DNA from: Panopea generosa
Lineage: Eukaryota > Mollusca > Bivalvia > Adapedonta > Hiatellidae
DNA: 64,000 nt
NCBI GenBank assembly: GCA_029582155.1
Contig: CM055901.1
Location: 55,720,625-55,784,624 of the forward strand
Direction: 5' to 3'
Shown: in pieces, positions 40,241 to 49,212 of the stretch
Numbering within the stretch: position 1 is the stretch's first letter
How the letters are laid out: each line of letters begins with the position of its first letter
Notes under the pieces: model-generated
What the model was told of the DNA's origin: nothing
Database searches by the model: none
The model's input: only the letters and a program-made list of their open reading frames with translations
Program-made: the position numbers and the translations under genes

Positions 40241-42001
40241 CTCTCTAGTAAAGGATAATTAAGTATCTATCTATCTATCATCTGCATCACTCGGGGGGTA
40301 TCATAAGACCAGCCGCACCGAAATATGATGCGGCAGACTTAAGGCATGATATCCAATACCCGGAGTTATATTGATACCGAATAAAGCAGTACTGAAACCT
40401 GGTGGCAAGTTCATTTACGCAAATCATGACAAAATAAACCTCACGGTCAATATTAACAGTGTCACGTAACACATATGTTATATAATCTTAAAATTCTTCG
40501 CTATGAAATTTATATACAAGTAATTTTCTTAAACTAAGAAATGTTACAATCTTATAACGATTTACAAACAATTATCTTACTTGATTATAAACATTTTTAT
40601 TTGGGATTTATCCACTCATTGTATAGAATATACAAATCTATAAGCTAAAACTGCCCACGTAAGCGAATTTTTGTTTATATATCTCCGGAAAGCTACCCAC
40701 AAAACAAACTACAATAGTTATTGACTTTAAGAATGAAAATATAATAAAAAAGGATTTACACAAGTAGAGCGTCTGTGATTAAATAAACCCAACCTCGACG
40801 GGAAAGGAATGTTGGATAAAGATGTCACTATTATAGGAATGTGCCCGTGGTCAACACTGACTGGCAATCACTCAATATTACAGTAGATAACTCCCCGGAT
40901 AATACGCCTAATCATTGACTATTACATATTCAACCATGGTAAAATGCGAGGGCGGTGTTATAATATCACTATCTGGGTCAAACTTTCAGTTATCAATATC
41001 CATATATCATTACATTTTATATGTAGAATGTATGTGACAGGGCACATATAGTATGCATATTTATGTTGCTATGAACATTTGCTGTTAAATGATACAAATG
41101 TATCTCATGCGATATAATAAAGACATTTTTTTCCATTTCTTACCAAGCTCCCACCCACGCACGCTTCTTAATTAAAACCCGTATGTAGACTATACCACGC
41201 CCACTTTGAAACTAAACATAGCAATTGTAGCTAATTGATACATGTTGTAGATAATCTTTAAATGCTATTTCTTTTTTGGAAACACGAAACAAAAATAATT
41301 TAAAATAAAATGTTTACACATGTATAAAAAAGCATTTCTTTAAACGTGTTTCATTTATATTTGTATAACATGCATTTTAATCAAACACTGACTGTCGTAT
41401 TAAAAAGCAAGTAATAAAAAGACAACGCCCATATCTCAAACATGCCCCGAGTCACTAAATACTCGAAAGAAATGCCATCAAATCTCTGTAAAAACACGTT
41501 CATATCGTTAAGTGAGTATAAATACGACCAGATAACAAGAACTATGGTGTGCCCTGACCCTTGCGTGTTAACTGTAACAGCCACCCCCGCCCCACCCCAA
41601 AACACATAAACATAAAAAACAATGTGACATTTGTTAACACTGCAACGTATAAAACATGATGGATGCGTATATAATTACACCATTCAACCCAGTTTCATGT
41701 CGCCACGTTGTTGTTATTGAAGGACATGGAGTATTTAGTAAATAATTGAAGTATCCAGCATAAGAAAAGACGAGCCCCATCACGTTAACTTTATGTTACT
41801 ATTCAATACTGAACATCGAGATACAAAAGTATCGACACCGAAGCTATCGACTGCAAACATGTATAACCATATAATAACATAAGTATCTTACATTACAGTT
41901 GTTAAGAAAAGGGGCGAATAAACATGCATATAATTAGGATCCGGTATTTAAACAGTACACATATGTTAATTTAAAGGTAAATACTATTAAGAACTTACCA
42001 T
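23331..42001 (-). CDS. Annexin, four-repeat Ca2+/phospholipid-binding protein (complete gene)
   Basis: Coding exons in transcript order are 42001-41999, one of 37141-37057 or 35078-34994, 32875-32781, 31394-31281, 28562-28472, 27902-27754, 26479-26302, 24555-24443 and 23474-23331. All have GT-AG borders and matching phases, giving 323 residues, the normal length of an annexin core. Type II calcium sites (GxGT plus an acidic residue 39 positions later) are intact in repeat 1 (G28-T31, E70), repeat 2 (G100-T103, D142) and repeat 4 (G259-T262, E301). Repeat 3 has QLGT (184-187), so its first Gly is missing although E226 is present. Annexins bind acidic membranes in a calcium-dependent way and act in membrane organisation, repair and trafficking. 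The N-terminal tail is very short. The subfamily cannot be fixed by eye. Confidence 0.93.
24234..24435. repeat. (ACGC)/(ACAC)-rich microsatellite in annexin intron 8
   Basis: About 200 bp of ACGC, ACAC and GTACGCACGC units with higher-order repetition of ACACACAAGCACGTACGC. The array ends 7 bp from the exon 8 donor at 24443/24442. Confidence 0.9.
24443..24555 (-). CDS. Annexin exon 8 (repeat 4, first half)
   Basis: Acceptor TTATTTTCAG; donor CCGAG|GTAGGT. The opening TA joins the G from exon 7 as Val, then KITEDMPGYFAERLNNTM, AGLGTNDDEL and IRLLISRSE (to residue 276). The donor is followed within a few bases by an ACGC/ACAC microsatellite, GU-rich in the transcript. Confidence 0.92.
25093..25386 (-). 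mobile_element. tRNA-derived SINE, copy 1, with 11-bp target-site duplication
   Basis: Read on the minus strand, the 5' end is tRNA-like: GGGCCCGATTAGCTCAGTCG, then a B-box GAGTTCGAATCCC. These act as an internal pol III promoter. The body runs to a (TCAA)n tail. The direct repeat CTCAGCTATTC flanks it at 25082-25092 and 25387-25397. It lies in annexin intron 7 in the sense orientation of the gene. No independent tRNA gene is implied. Confidence 0.85.
25593..25871. mobile_element. Long-TIR MITE-like element, copy 2
   Basis: It has the same inverted ends as 21581-22549 in opposite orientation (GGATACCCACGCGTAATCCA at one side, CCGGAATTGACACC at the other). The internal region is shorter. It lacks the nested retroelement, so it represents the empty state of that site. 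It lies in annexin intron 7. Confidence 0.6.
26302..26479 (-). CDS. Annexin exon 7 (repeat 3)
   Basis: Acceptor TTATCTACAG; donor GCAATAG|GTCAGT. It encodes residues 180-238 plus one base: AGVGQLGTDELDFNSVLC, then EQLRAVFRKYKE, then MSGDLRDGYLAI. The repeat 3 loop is QLGT rather than GxGT, comparable to the non-canonical WGT loop seen in repeat 3 of many annexins. Confidence 0.92.
27597..27667. repeat. (GTT)n(GTC)n(GTT)n microsatellite in annexin intron 6
   Basis: A run of GTT, then about eleven GTC, then GTT units. It lies about 90 bp below the exon 6 donor. Confidence 0.9.
27754..27902 (-). CDS. Annexin exon 6 (end of repeat 2 and acidic linker)
   Basis: Acceptor TTCATTCAAG; donor GTTGAT|GTAAGT. 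It encodes codons 130-179: EYENELQDDIRDD, then LGKLLFSITTGGRN, then an Asp/Glu-rich stretch (ECEGEDEDEAEED) before AQKLVD. D142 completes the repeat 2 calcium site. The acidic linker between repeats 2 and 3 is more acidic than in typical vertebrate annexins. Confidence 0.92.
28472..28562 (-). CDS. Annexin exon 5 (repeat 2, GAGTDEATL)
   Basis: Acceptor GAACACAG; donor AACTG|GTAAGT. It encodes residues 100-129 plus the first base of codon 130, starting with the canonical calcium loop GAGTDEATL and then GILCTRNN. Phase 0 to phase 1, matching both neighbours. Confidence 0.92.
29068..30620. repeat. 54-bp minisatellite flanking a very long (CATA)n array
   Basis: The 54-bp unit (ACCACAATACATACATACAC, then AATCGGTATATATACTGGGG and TGAAAACGGTCCAA) occurs on both sides of an almost pure CATA tract at 29457-30383, about 920 bp. 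The minisatellite unit itself contains ATACATACATAC, so the tract probably arose by expansion inside one unit. It lies in annexin intron 5. Peptide readings such as repeated MYVC or THTYI are artefacts. Confidence 0.95.
31281..31394 (-). CDS. Annexin exon 4 (end of repeat 1, start of repeat 2)
   Basis: Acceptor TTACATCCAG; donor ATGAAA|GTAAGC. Thirty-eight codons (residues 62-99) read PLMEQLISELTGDLED ... LLYEAMK. E70 is the distal acidic ligand for the repeat 1 calcium site. The acceptor has a weak pyrimidine tract. Confidence 0.9.
31767..32707. repeat. 35-bp minisatellite in annexin intron 3
   Basis: The unit is CTTTCCAGTATCGTTACTGA then ATATGTGTTACCATA, about 26 copies, with subtypes TGTGTTACC, AGTTGTTACT and ACGTGTTACC that recur in blocks. 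It ends about 75 bp from exon 3. Each unit contains TTTCCAG, but it is on the plus strand, so it does not create 3' splice-site look-alikes in the annexin transcript. Confidence 0.9.
32781..32875 (-). CDS. Annexin exon 3 (rest of repeat 1, first half)
   Basis: Acceptor TTTCCAACAG; donor GGGGAG|GTAATC. It completes GFG-T and continues TNEEAIVEVLVNLNNKQR to YAVAYGE, residues 31-61 of the protein. It provides helices B and C of repeat 1. Confidence 0.9.
32975..33159. mobile_element. MITE with TACAGTC...GACTGTA ends, copy 2
   Basis: 185 bp with ends TACAGTCAAACCTAT and GCACAGGTTTGACTGTA and the same internal CTTAAGCAGCCAGTC as 6893-7037. It has about 40 bp of extra internal sequence relative to copy 1. 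It lies in annexin intron 2 (between exon 2b and exon 3). Confidence 0.7.
33210..33500. repeat. Dispersed bivalve-type repeat fragment
   Basis: The segment AAGAGTTGTCAGAAGACAAC ... AAAAAGGGTCATAACTGTG ... GACGACGCCGACGACGACGC resembles a non-coding repeat style common in bivalve genomes. A GAC/GCC trinucleotide run lies at 33421-33445. The call is from style only; no second copy is in the window. Confidence 0.35.
34015..34785. repeat. 39-bp minisatellite with internal palindrome
   Basis: The unit is TCTAGTCCCTAGCTAGGGGA then GCTAGAATCAATTCTACAG, about 19 copies. CCCTAGCTAGGG inside it is self-complementary, so every unit can form a small hairpin. It ends about 210 bp from exon 2b on its 3' (downstream intron) side. 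Confidence 0.9.
34994..35078 (-). CDS. Annexin alternative exon 2b (N-terminus, start of repeat 1)
   Basis: This 85-nt exon sits between acceptor TGTTAAAG and donor TTTG|GTATAAG. It encodes ATIYGEREFTDDEAQEAI then EKLKDAMDGF and the first base of the next Gly codon. It is closer to typical annexin repeat-1 sequences than exon 2a. Including both exon 2a and 2b, or neither, shifts the frame and meets a stop within about 15 codons, so exactly one must be used. Confidence 0.9.
35170..35410. mobile_element. piggyBac-type MITE with TTAA ends
   Basis: A 241-bp element is bounded by TTAACCCTTTACTTCATA and TATGGAGTAAAGGGTTAA. TTAA at both tips and a CCC-starting inverted end fit the piggyBac superfamily. 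In the middle, 35291-35349 holds a nearly perfect hairpin (AGTGCAGGAAGTGTTCAGAT arms, one mismatch, 1-3 nt loop). No transposase is present. It lies between annexin exons 2a and 2b, about 90 bp upstream of the exon 2b acceptor. Confidence 0.75.
35553..35572. repeat. (AT)n microsatellite
   Basis: A short TA run. A similar one at 53673-53692 lies just after the 16-bp minisatellite. Confidence 0.8.
37057..37141 (-). CDS. Annexin alternative exon 2a (N-terminus, start of repeat 1)
   Basis: This 85-nt exon sits between acceptor TTTTAAG and donor TTTG|GTATGAGC. It encodes ACIYDQRELDDCEYEER then IEIIKSAMDGF plus the first base of the Gly codon of the GFGT calcium loop. It has the same length and phases as 34994-35078. 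The two peptides agree at 16 of 28 positions, mainly in the last third. This version adds two Cys and is more acidic. A SINE sits 22 nt upstream of its first base. Confidence 0.85.
37164..37458 (-). mobile_element. tRNA-derived SINE, copy 2, inserted next to annexin exon 2a
   Basis: It has the same head, body and (TCAA)n tail as 25093-25386, flanked by the 12-bp direct repeat AGCATGATTAAA at 37152-37163 and 37459-37470. It is sense-oriented relative to annexin. Its tail is 22 nt upstream of the first base of exon 2a, so the region where the branch point would lie is now partly SINE-derived. A few bases of the B-box region are missing compared with copy 1. Confidence 0.88.
37484..38295. repeat. 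51-bp minisatellite in annexin intron 1
   Basis: The unit is TATACAGGTATATTATCATT, ATGATAATGATAATCACG, TTCCCACATAGAC; about 15 copies. The 51-bp period is 17 codons, so one plus-strand frame stays open for 277 codons (IIIMIMIITFPHRLYRY pattern). ATTATCATTATGATAAT is palindromic. I see no evidence of translation. Confidence 0.9.
38300..39950. other. Annexin intron 1 sequence without recognised features
   Basis: Two short similar segments (GGCGGGGATCAAACC near 38371 and a more diverged GATGGGTATCAAAACC near 38447) look like eroded copies of one repeat. Otherwise I see no exon, RNA gene or satellite, apart from a GCATGCATGCATGC run at 39919. Confidence 0.35.
40070..40190. other. Near-perfect 57-bp inverted repeat (hairpin)
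   Basis: Arms 40070-40126 and 40134-40190 are reverse complements with two mismatches, separated by a 7-nt loop. The arm starts AGTACATTTGTGTTTGAATA. Just outside is a (GT)n tract at 40193-40234. In the annexin pre-mRNA (intron 1) it would fold into a 57-bp stem. It could be a young inverted duplication, a foldback MITE or a source of small RNA; the sequence alone cannot decide. Confidence 0.85.
40193..40234. repeat. (GT)n microsatellite
   Basis: About 19 GT units immediately after the hairpin arm. Confidence 0.95.
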
Positions 42002-42100
42002 TTTCGGAAATGTGTTTTAATCTTTTCAGATACTGCCTAAAGATGCAAAAACAGATGACACACCTTCACTCCAGACGACACTGATGTTAACTGAACTACT
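41999..42100 (-). CDS. Annexin exon 1: 5' UTR and the start codon only
   Basis: The ATG at 42001-41999 is the last codon of the exon and is followed directly by donor GTAAGTTC. Either second exon then begins at a codon boundary, giving M-A-T-I-Y or M-A-C-I-Y. The transcript start, near 42095-42100, is estimated from the TATA-like box. Only the last three bases are coding. An ATG isolated on its own exon is what lets two different N-termini share one initiation site. Confidence 0.75.
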
Positions 42101-42109
42101 GACAGGTAA

Positions 42110-42133
42110 GTCACGTGACAGAAGGTATTTATG
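42110..42133 (-). promoter_or_regulatory. Probable annexin core promoter: CATAAATA box and E-box GTCACGTGAC
   Basis: Reading the minus strand, CATAAATA lies at 42133-42126 and is followed by a perfect 10-bp palindrome GTCACGTGAC (42119-42110) containing the CACGTG E-box. Initiation about 30 bp beyond the TATA-like box falls near 42095-42100, leaving roughly 100 nt of 5' UTR before the ATG. CACGTG is the site class of bHLH-zip factors such as MITF/TFE and USF. No experiment supports it here. Confidence 0.45.
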
Positions 42134-42985
42134 CATACCTATGTACTTCATGCATCGTCCCCAGTCAATGGGTGTAGGAGTATTACTTCGATCAAGATGA
42201 AAACGACATTTGAAGCATTTAAAGTATTCGCCAGCTTGACAGATCGGCTTATATAAATATGTATGGTGAATAATCTATAAAGAATACATGTACACTTACC
42301 GTATATATGTTATATATATCTGGTTAGTGTTCATACCACGGCCATTGCTTGCTATATTTTAAATGTGGGTGTGGGTGTTTTTTTTTGTGTTTTTTAACTC
42401 AATTGTCTGTTTTTCATATATAAAGCGGTAAATGATTAGACAATTAAAGCTAATAAAAATAAAACACAACATACCTTTAATTATTTAGAATGTAACAGTT
42501 TCTCTTTAGTTAAAACCCATGTTTAATGGACATGAAGATACAATTTATACATGTCATTGGTATATTGATTAAGGAGTATTATTTGTTCTATAGCAAATAA
42601 TAAAAAGTATGAATGCTTGTCATTCATAGAGAGACCCAAAATGAAAGAAGTGAAACTTACATTTTATTGTTTTCAATCTCTGCACTATCAAAACATGATG
42701 AGAAAAGTAGGGGTTATTTGTCATATAAAATATTTTTCTGTTCAGTTTGCACACTGTTGACAAAGTGAAAGTCATGGATTCATACCTAAGCATACGTGTC
42801 CTAAATTCACAATTAAAACATGACAATGCTTTCAAAATGTTCAAAATACATCAATAATGCCATTCAAGAAAATGAGCATTAAAATAAGGAAAATGCATTT
42901 TTTAAGAAGAAGAAACAAGTATCATTATAACCGCCATTTTGCGACTACCCCGTGGAAGCACATCTTATTTTCAGTGGTGGTACTA

Positions 42986-43750
42986 ATATATACTGAAAGG
43001 ATAAAGAAACGCAGGGTAAACATTTGAGGTGATTTAATGTTATGTATTTGAATGTTATATACAATACTTTTATATAAGTATAAAAACATCTTTAATCAGC
43101 AAATTACCAAAATTCCATTATATTTTGACCGATAATTCATGAGTAATTAAAACACATTTAACGGTACCCCCAATATCGTAACGTGTAATCGACAGACTCG
43201 TCAGTATCTCCTATGCCCCCCTCGCGCATCTATCACAGCCCTGATTCTCCTCTGCATGGAGTTCATCAGTGCATTTGTCCTTCTCACGGAGATATTGTTC
43301 CACTCTTCCAATAAAGCAGTCCTTCCGGTGTCTCAGACGAACGACAAGACGTTCTATGGTGGAAACATTCACACCGAACTGAATAGCAACCTGTTGTTGC
43401 CTTTGACCTTGCACTAGCACTGCAATGACCTGACCCCACTGAACTTCCGTCAGCCGTACCATGATTGCAAGGGATTCAAATTGACTGTAAATAGCGGATG
43501 TGTATACCTCAAGAGTATCAAGTGGTATGACAAGATGTGTTGTCGTCATTATGCTGCACGTGATTTTTTGCTTTTTATCACTTCCTCTGTGTGGCACGGT
43601 ATATTACACGGTTGAGTAACTTTAGGCACCGGTTTGAGTGCACAGTGACCAAGATACTCTTCTGAACGGTTTTTATAATTTTAGGCCAAGCAGTTTAATA
43701 ATTGTTGCATATTTTGTTACCCTGCATTTCTTTATCCTTTCAGTATATAT
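42986..43750 (-). mobile_element. Internally deleted Tc1-like DNA transposon
   Basis: Terminal inverted repeats of 34 bp with one mismatch lie at 42986-43019 and 43717-43750 (ACTGAAAGGATAAAGAAACG at the tip, next to TA on both sides, fitting a TA target duplication). Between them on the minus strand is a broken transposase with a Tc1 N-terminus and C-terminus. The total of about 765 bp is roughly half of a complete Tc1-like element. Confidence 0.88.
43201..43462 (-). pseudogene. Tc1-like transposase, deletion fusion of both ends
   Basis: From the ATG at 43462 the reading MVRLTEVQWGQVIAVLVQ ... QQQVAIQFGVNVSTIERLV is a paired-type helix-turn-helix DNA-binding domain of Tc1 transposases. About 50 codons on, the matching C-terminus (EEWNNISVRRTNALMNSM, then RAVIDARGGHRRY and TGA at 43203-43201) appears in another frame. 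The whole DDE catalytic core is missing, so the product cannot transpose; it could at most bind the element ends. Confidence 0.85.
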
Positions 43751-44935
43751 GAATTTACATTATGAATAAATGTGTCGAACATTGATTCAAATCAGAACTT
43801 CATTGAAGTACACCGTCAACAATAAATTTGATTGCTATTTTAAAAGCGTTTAATTAACAGATAATGCGATTTAATATATCTGAAATGTAACAATATAAAT
43901 CTGGTTTACAGTTTCAGGTTGACACATTCTCTTTCTATGTCAATCCCAGTTTCCCATTTTAAAAAAAATTTTTTTGTATACAGCACAGTATGATATACCT
44001 AAAACGATTTTTAAACAAAACACATACATGAAAAAACATAACGCATCCTTTTAAGAGTAACATAAAAAGGACCCAAACAGCAAATGTTCATTTTATAACA
44101 GCAAGCATTAATACTGCCGATTGTTTTTGTAGTAATCATATATACATTGTAAATAACTATGTAAATGATAAGTCATTCGATGTGTTTGATGAAATCTGTA
44201 TACTTGAGAGTAGATAACTATTTATAACCCCAATTGAACGTTACGCTCTTGCACCATGGTGTAGTTGTATTGGTACACATGTTGTAGTTTTATGAGTAAA
44301 CCATTTGAATAACAACGTCGACTTTCAAGCACAGGTCAGGTACTTAAGTCATGGTACATATAAGTTTATATGTAATGGATGTTCAACAAATAAATGGTAT
44401 GTTTATCATACTTGTATGTAAACCACTTTGCCAAACTATCTTATTATGATTCATTGTGGAGAGCTGAGGCCGTTGGTACGAGTACACCCACATCTACATA
44501 CCATTATATGAGAAAGTTTGTTAAATTGCTTTGAGAGGACGGTGGGTCACCTCAGATCCACTCTGAGTCTTCCTCCATCAATACAACTGGAGATGCTATA
44601 TGTAACCCGTTGTGTTGAAAATGACCTTGAATCCCATTTATGATGTAGATATTTCATGAAAATGAGATAAAAAGGGCAAACAAACAAACAAATTTAACAT
44701 AAAATAGATATATTATATTTGGAAAGCACACCCAAATTAGCAACTCCAACCTTCCAATTGTTTACGCCATTGTTAATGGTTGCATCTTCATATATACACA
44801 AAAAAACAACACAAATAATTTTATTTTTATATGTATCTATTACATATCGTTATTAATATCAACGTTGCTGTTCTACTGTTACAAGTTAATCAATACATAC
44901 GAGCGTAACCCTATTTAGATTATCTGAGGCTTAGC
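43751..44935. other. Intergenic AT-rich stretch
   Basis: No exon, RNA gene or element is recognised between the Tc1-like remnant and the 14-bp minisatellite. Confidence 0.4.
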
Positions 44936-44937
44936 CT

Positions 44938-45825
44938 CTTCCAAACCATTTTATCAAAACCACCTCTTCAAAACCACCTTATCCAAACCACCTTATCCAA
45001 ACCATCTCTTCCAAACCACCTTATCCAAACCACCTCTTCATAACCACCTCATCAAAACCACCTTATCCAAACCACCTCTTCCAAACCACCTTATCCAAAC
45101 TACACTATTCAAACTTTTCTTCAAAACGACCTTATCCAAACCATCTCTTGCAAACCACCTTATTTAAACCACCTTATCCAAACCACCTCTTCCGAACCAC
45201 CTTATCCAATCACCTTATCCAAACCACCTCTTCAAAAGCACCTTATCCAAACCACCTTATCCCAACCTACTTATCCAAAACGACCTATTCCAAACGACCT
45301 CTTCCAAACGACCTCTTCCTAACGACCTTATCCAAACCACTTTATCCAAATCACCTCTTCCAAACCACATTATCCAAACGACCTTATCCAAACGACCTCT
45401 TCCAAACTACCTTATCCAAACCACCTTATCCAAACAACCTTATTCAAACAACCTAATCCAAACGACCTCTTTCAAACAACCTCTTCAAAACCATCTCTTC
45501 CAAACCGCCTTATCTAAATCTTCCAAACCACCTTATCTAAGCCACCTTATCCAAACCACTTTTTTCCAAACCACCTTATCCAAACCACCTTATCCGAACC
45601 ACTTTATCCAAACCACCTTATCCAAACCTTCCAAACCACCGTATCTAAGCCACCTTATCCAAACCATTTTTTTCCAAACCACCTTATCCAAACCACCTTA
45701 TCCGAACCACTTTATCCAAACCACCTTATCCAAACCTTCCAAACCACCGTATCTAACCCACCTTATACGACCCCCTTATCCAAATCACCTCTTCCAAACC
45801 ACCTTATCCAAAGCGACTCCTCAAC
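44938..45825. repeat. 14-bp minisatellite with 108-bp higher-order repeat
   Basis: The unit is CCACCTTATCCAAA, with a CTCTTCCAAA variant, over about 890 bp. Near the end the landmark CCAAACCACCKTATCTAA recurs at 45523, 45631 and 45739, exactly 108 bp apart, showing that multi-unit blocks were amplified. The 102-codon plus-strand frame (NHLIQTT-like) is an artefact. Confidence 0.9.
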
Positions 45826-45829
45826 CGAT

Positions 45830-47940
45830 ATGCCTGAACTAAACACTCTTTATAATGAATTATGTAAGTTAGGACCGCTTAAAGTGAGTGACTTTGTATA
45901 TTTATTATCAGTTAGTATGTCAAGGTATCTTAATATTGTTATTGATAGATTGGTAGATGATAAATTGAACCATGTTTAAACATTTCCTTAAAAATGGATG
46001 GACACTTTCTTACTTTAAACTATCGATATGCTTATGTTTATATTGTGTAATTCTGCTATATCTTTTGATTATTGATATTGACGGTGTATTTGAGCAATAT
46101 TCTAGATCTTTTTTCTTCCTTGCCTGTCAGTTTAGTTGTGCATACTATTCACTAATATCTGCAACTTAAAATGATATTATTTGCTACATAGCGAATGTAT
46201 AGTGTATTAATTTCATGTCTAATATCTAATCAGTTTTGATCAGAAATAAGTTCTGGGAATAGTCTATATGTTATATATAGCTTTTGATATATCAGATCAA
46301 CTTTAGCTTCCTTACTATGCGCTCTGATTGATACATCTGCACAAATCCCATTAAGCGCAGTGTTCATTTCTTTATCAGACTTGTGTTTAAATGGATCTAT
46401 TAAAAGGGGTTAGGCTTATGTTATCTAATTTTCGGAACTTTTGTAATAAGGCGATCAATTCCAAATATTATTTTTTAATTTGCATTATTATGTTCATTTT
46501 CATGATTTGTGTTGATGTCACAAAAATAAAATATTTATCAAATGATTATAACATATATTTTTTTTCATAGATTAAATTATAGATAATACCATACACGTAA
46601 TGAACAATGATATATTTATATATGTGTGGATGATGAAGAGAAACTATATATAGTTTAAGTCGAGATATAAGAGACAAGATGCACAATTTATTGTATTATA
46701 GAGCATCCAGCCATCAATACAAACATGTTAATAATGAAATTGTACACGATGTAAAAAATGCATTTGGAATAAGTTGAACAATAAATCGTTATAAGAACAT
46801 TGTAAGTTAAAGTAATATTTTGAATATGGCTTTATCTTTACATTTCTCTAATGTGTCATAAACGCAACTGATCGCAACATTTTTTTTTTGAAGACACAAG
46901 TATTCGAAATTTGTTCATATTAGAATGACAAAAGTATTTTTGTGGTATATATAACACACAAGTGTAATAGGAGTAAGCTGCACAATATAATAAAGGTGAT
47001 ACTCGTCCTCTACCTCATTTGATGTACATAGTTTGCAAAGCCCTAATTTCTTATGAATGGTATGATGCCTTCCAGAGTATATTTCTAAATTATGTCAACC
47101 AGATCTAAAGTTTGCTAGCGAATATCTCAATTTTTCAACATACAAAATATCTAGATATAACCCATATTAAAAAATCACAACTTAGACGACGTATTAATTG
47201 ATTCTATCCAGCTCTCTATATATTGGTCTTTCAAACATCGAACTAACGACATCATGAACACACTGTCATTTTGCACATGTTGGTTTATCTACACAAAACT
47301 AAACGCATTCGAACACGTAATTCGTCTGACCTGGCTGACCTAGTTAGTTCTTCCACTTTCGTCTAATACTTTCAACATATTATAACATTTTTTACTATTC
47401 TGGCATATCTATAATGTTAACCCAGTATTTGATACATCTATTAGTTGATTCTATCCATAACGGATATTTGGCACAATCACCTAACACTGCAGTATAAGGT
47501 GCTTTAGTATTGAAACATCGTTTACAAGCATATCGTTGGACTAGTTCGGAGTGCTTGCGTTCAGCAAATCCCCAAATTTCACATCCAGCACAATTGGTAC
47601 AATTTTTGTATTAACATATGTAGGTGTATCGTTTTCTATGCATCTTTCCTTTAATAAGATGGCAGAAGATTAAGCTTTAAAGGGAAGGCGTATGTTGGTG
47701 TCAGTACTGTCAAGCTTATATAAATATGGTCAATTACCAAGAAATGTGTTGTTGTTTTTTAAATATAATTATTATGGTTGTTTGAAACAGATATCTTTAT
47801 ATCAGCGCATGCGTTTTTGATAAAGCCTAAAACGGTATTTGACCAAAATCCATTTTTAACAACTTCTTTTAAGTACCTCGTGTTATAATATCATACGATT
47901 ATATTGTTACAACATTTAATATTTTGCGCATACCACTTTG
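45830..47940. other. Intergenic AT-rich stretch
   Basis: No supported gene or repeat element. Open frames are short and composed of AT-rich codons. Confidence 0.4.
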
Positions 47941-47943
47941 ATA

Positions 47944-48181
47944 TACAGTAGAACTTTGTTGGCTCGAACACGGATGGCTGGAACACCACACATGGCTCGA
48001 ACCACTTATCTTGTCCAGGCCGAAATACTATTTAAATTATATTATTCTACCTCCGATGACTAGAACACCGAGTCGTACTAGAAATTAGGCCCAGCCGACA
48101 TATTAACCTATATTTTGACACTCTTCGTTTGAACTATTTTGTTCAGTCCTGTCGGGTTTGATCCATCGAAGTTCTACTGTA
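47944..48181. mobile_element. pogo/Tigger-like MITE
   Basis: 238 bp with ends TACAGTAGAACTTTG and CGAAGTTCTACTGTA (inverted, one mismatch) including terminal TA. Internal GGCTCGAACAC and GGATGGCTGGAACACC units are the kind seen in pogo-like MITEs. A chance short open frame overlaps the right end. No transposase. Confidence 0.8.
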
Positions 48182-49181
48182 TTCATCTTTATATACTTGG
48201 AATAAGTTATATCATTCCGATATTCATTCAACCATTTTCAAGAGTTATGCACTTTTTTCAACACAGGAACAAAAATAGTCGTATCATATGCTATGGTAAT
48301 GTAACTTTACATAATAAGTATATATATTTTTCAGAAATAGTTTTAAGTGAAAATTGCAGCATATTTTAGTAAGCTTATAAATGTGAATAGCTGATGCATT
48401 ACGCAGCAGTTTTACAAATCTCTTTGCTTTGATTAGTAATACCGCAATTATCTAAAGCTTTATATTCCTTCTAGTGTTTCATGTTTTATAAAGTAAACAC
48501 TAAAACATTCACAAAATATTTCTTACATATCTTGTCATGTTAGTACTCTATTGAAACACGCGATATGTTTTAAAATAGATATTTAACAATACAATGTGCA
48601 AAGTCACTCATATCAATATCAAGACTTCCCAAACTGCAGTAAAGTACAAGCTTAATGTTGGTGGTAATGGCTGTCTCTACCTGTAAACAAGTCAATTATG
48701 TTATTGTAGAGATTTGCATTTTGGGCCAGTTAGTTATTTACGGATGTTGTCATAATCATTTGAATAAGTAACTTAAGAAAGGTGATTATACAAGTACGAA
48801 GTTAAATAAAAAATAAGTTGTTTTAAGAATTATTACCAACACATTTAATTGGTTAAGCAATCGCATGATTGATATTTACACAAATTTGTTGAAAACCGCT
48901 ATTTCTTTTTTTCACGTTTTATTAACTGTTTATAAAATTTGATTTTATTATCAATTTATCTGAATATCGATGTTAAATCAAATAGCTAATTTTAAAAAGC
49001 TGGACAACAAACTTGTGTTGAAATATAATAACTAAATTACATTCTAGCAGATTATATTATAACCCCCAATAAAATTACAAGTTTTGCCTACGGGGCAGGG
49101 GTAGGGGGTAATTAAGTTAATAAATAACACTGGCTTATCGCATTGTTTGAGACTTGAAACACAGACATGCGGGGGTGTGGC

Positions 49182-49212
49182 GTGTGTGTGTGTGTGTGTG
49201 TGGGGGGGGGGG
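49182..49212. repeat. (GT)n and poly-G microsatellite
   Basis: About ten GT units followed by eleven G. Confidence 0.9.
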
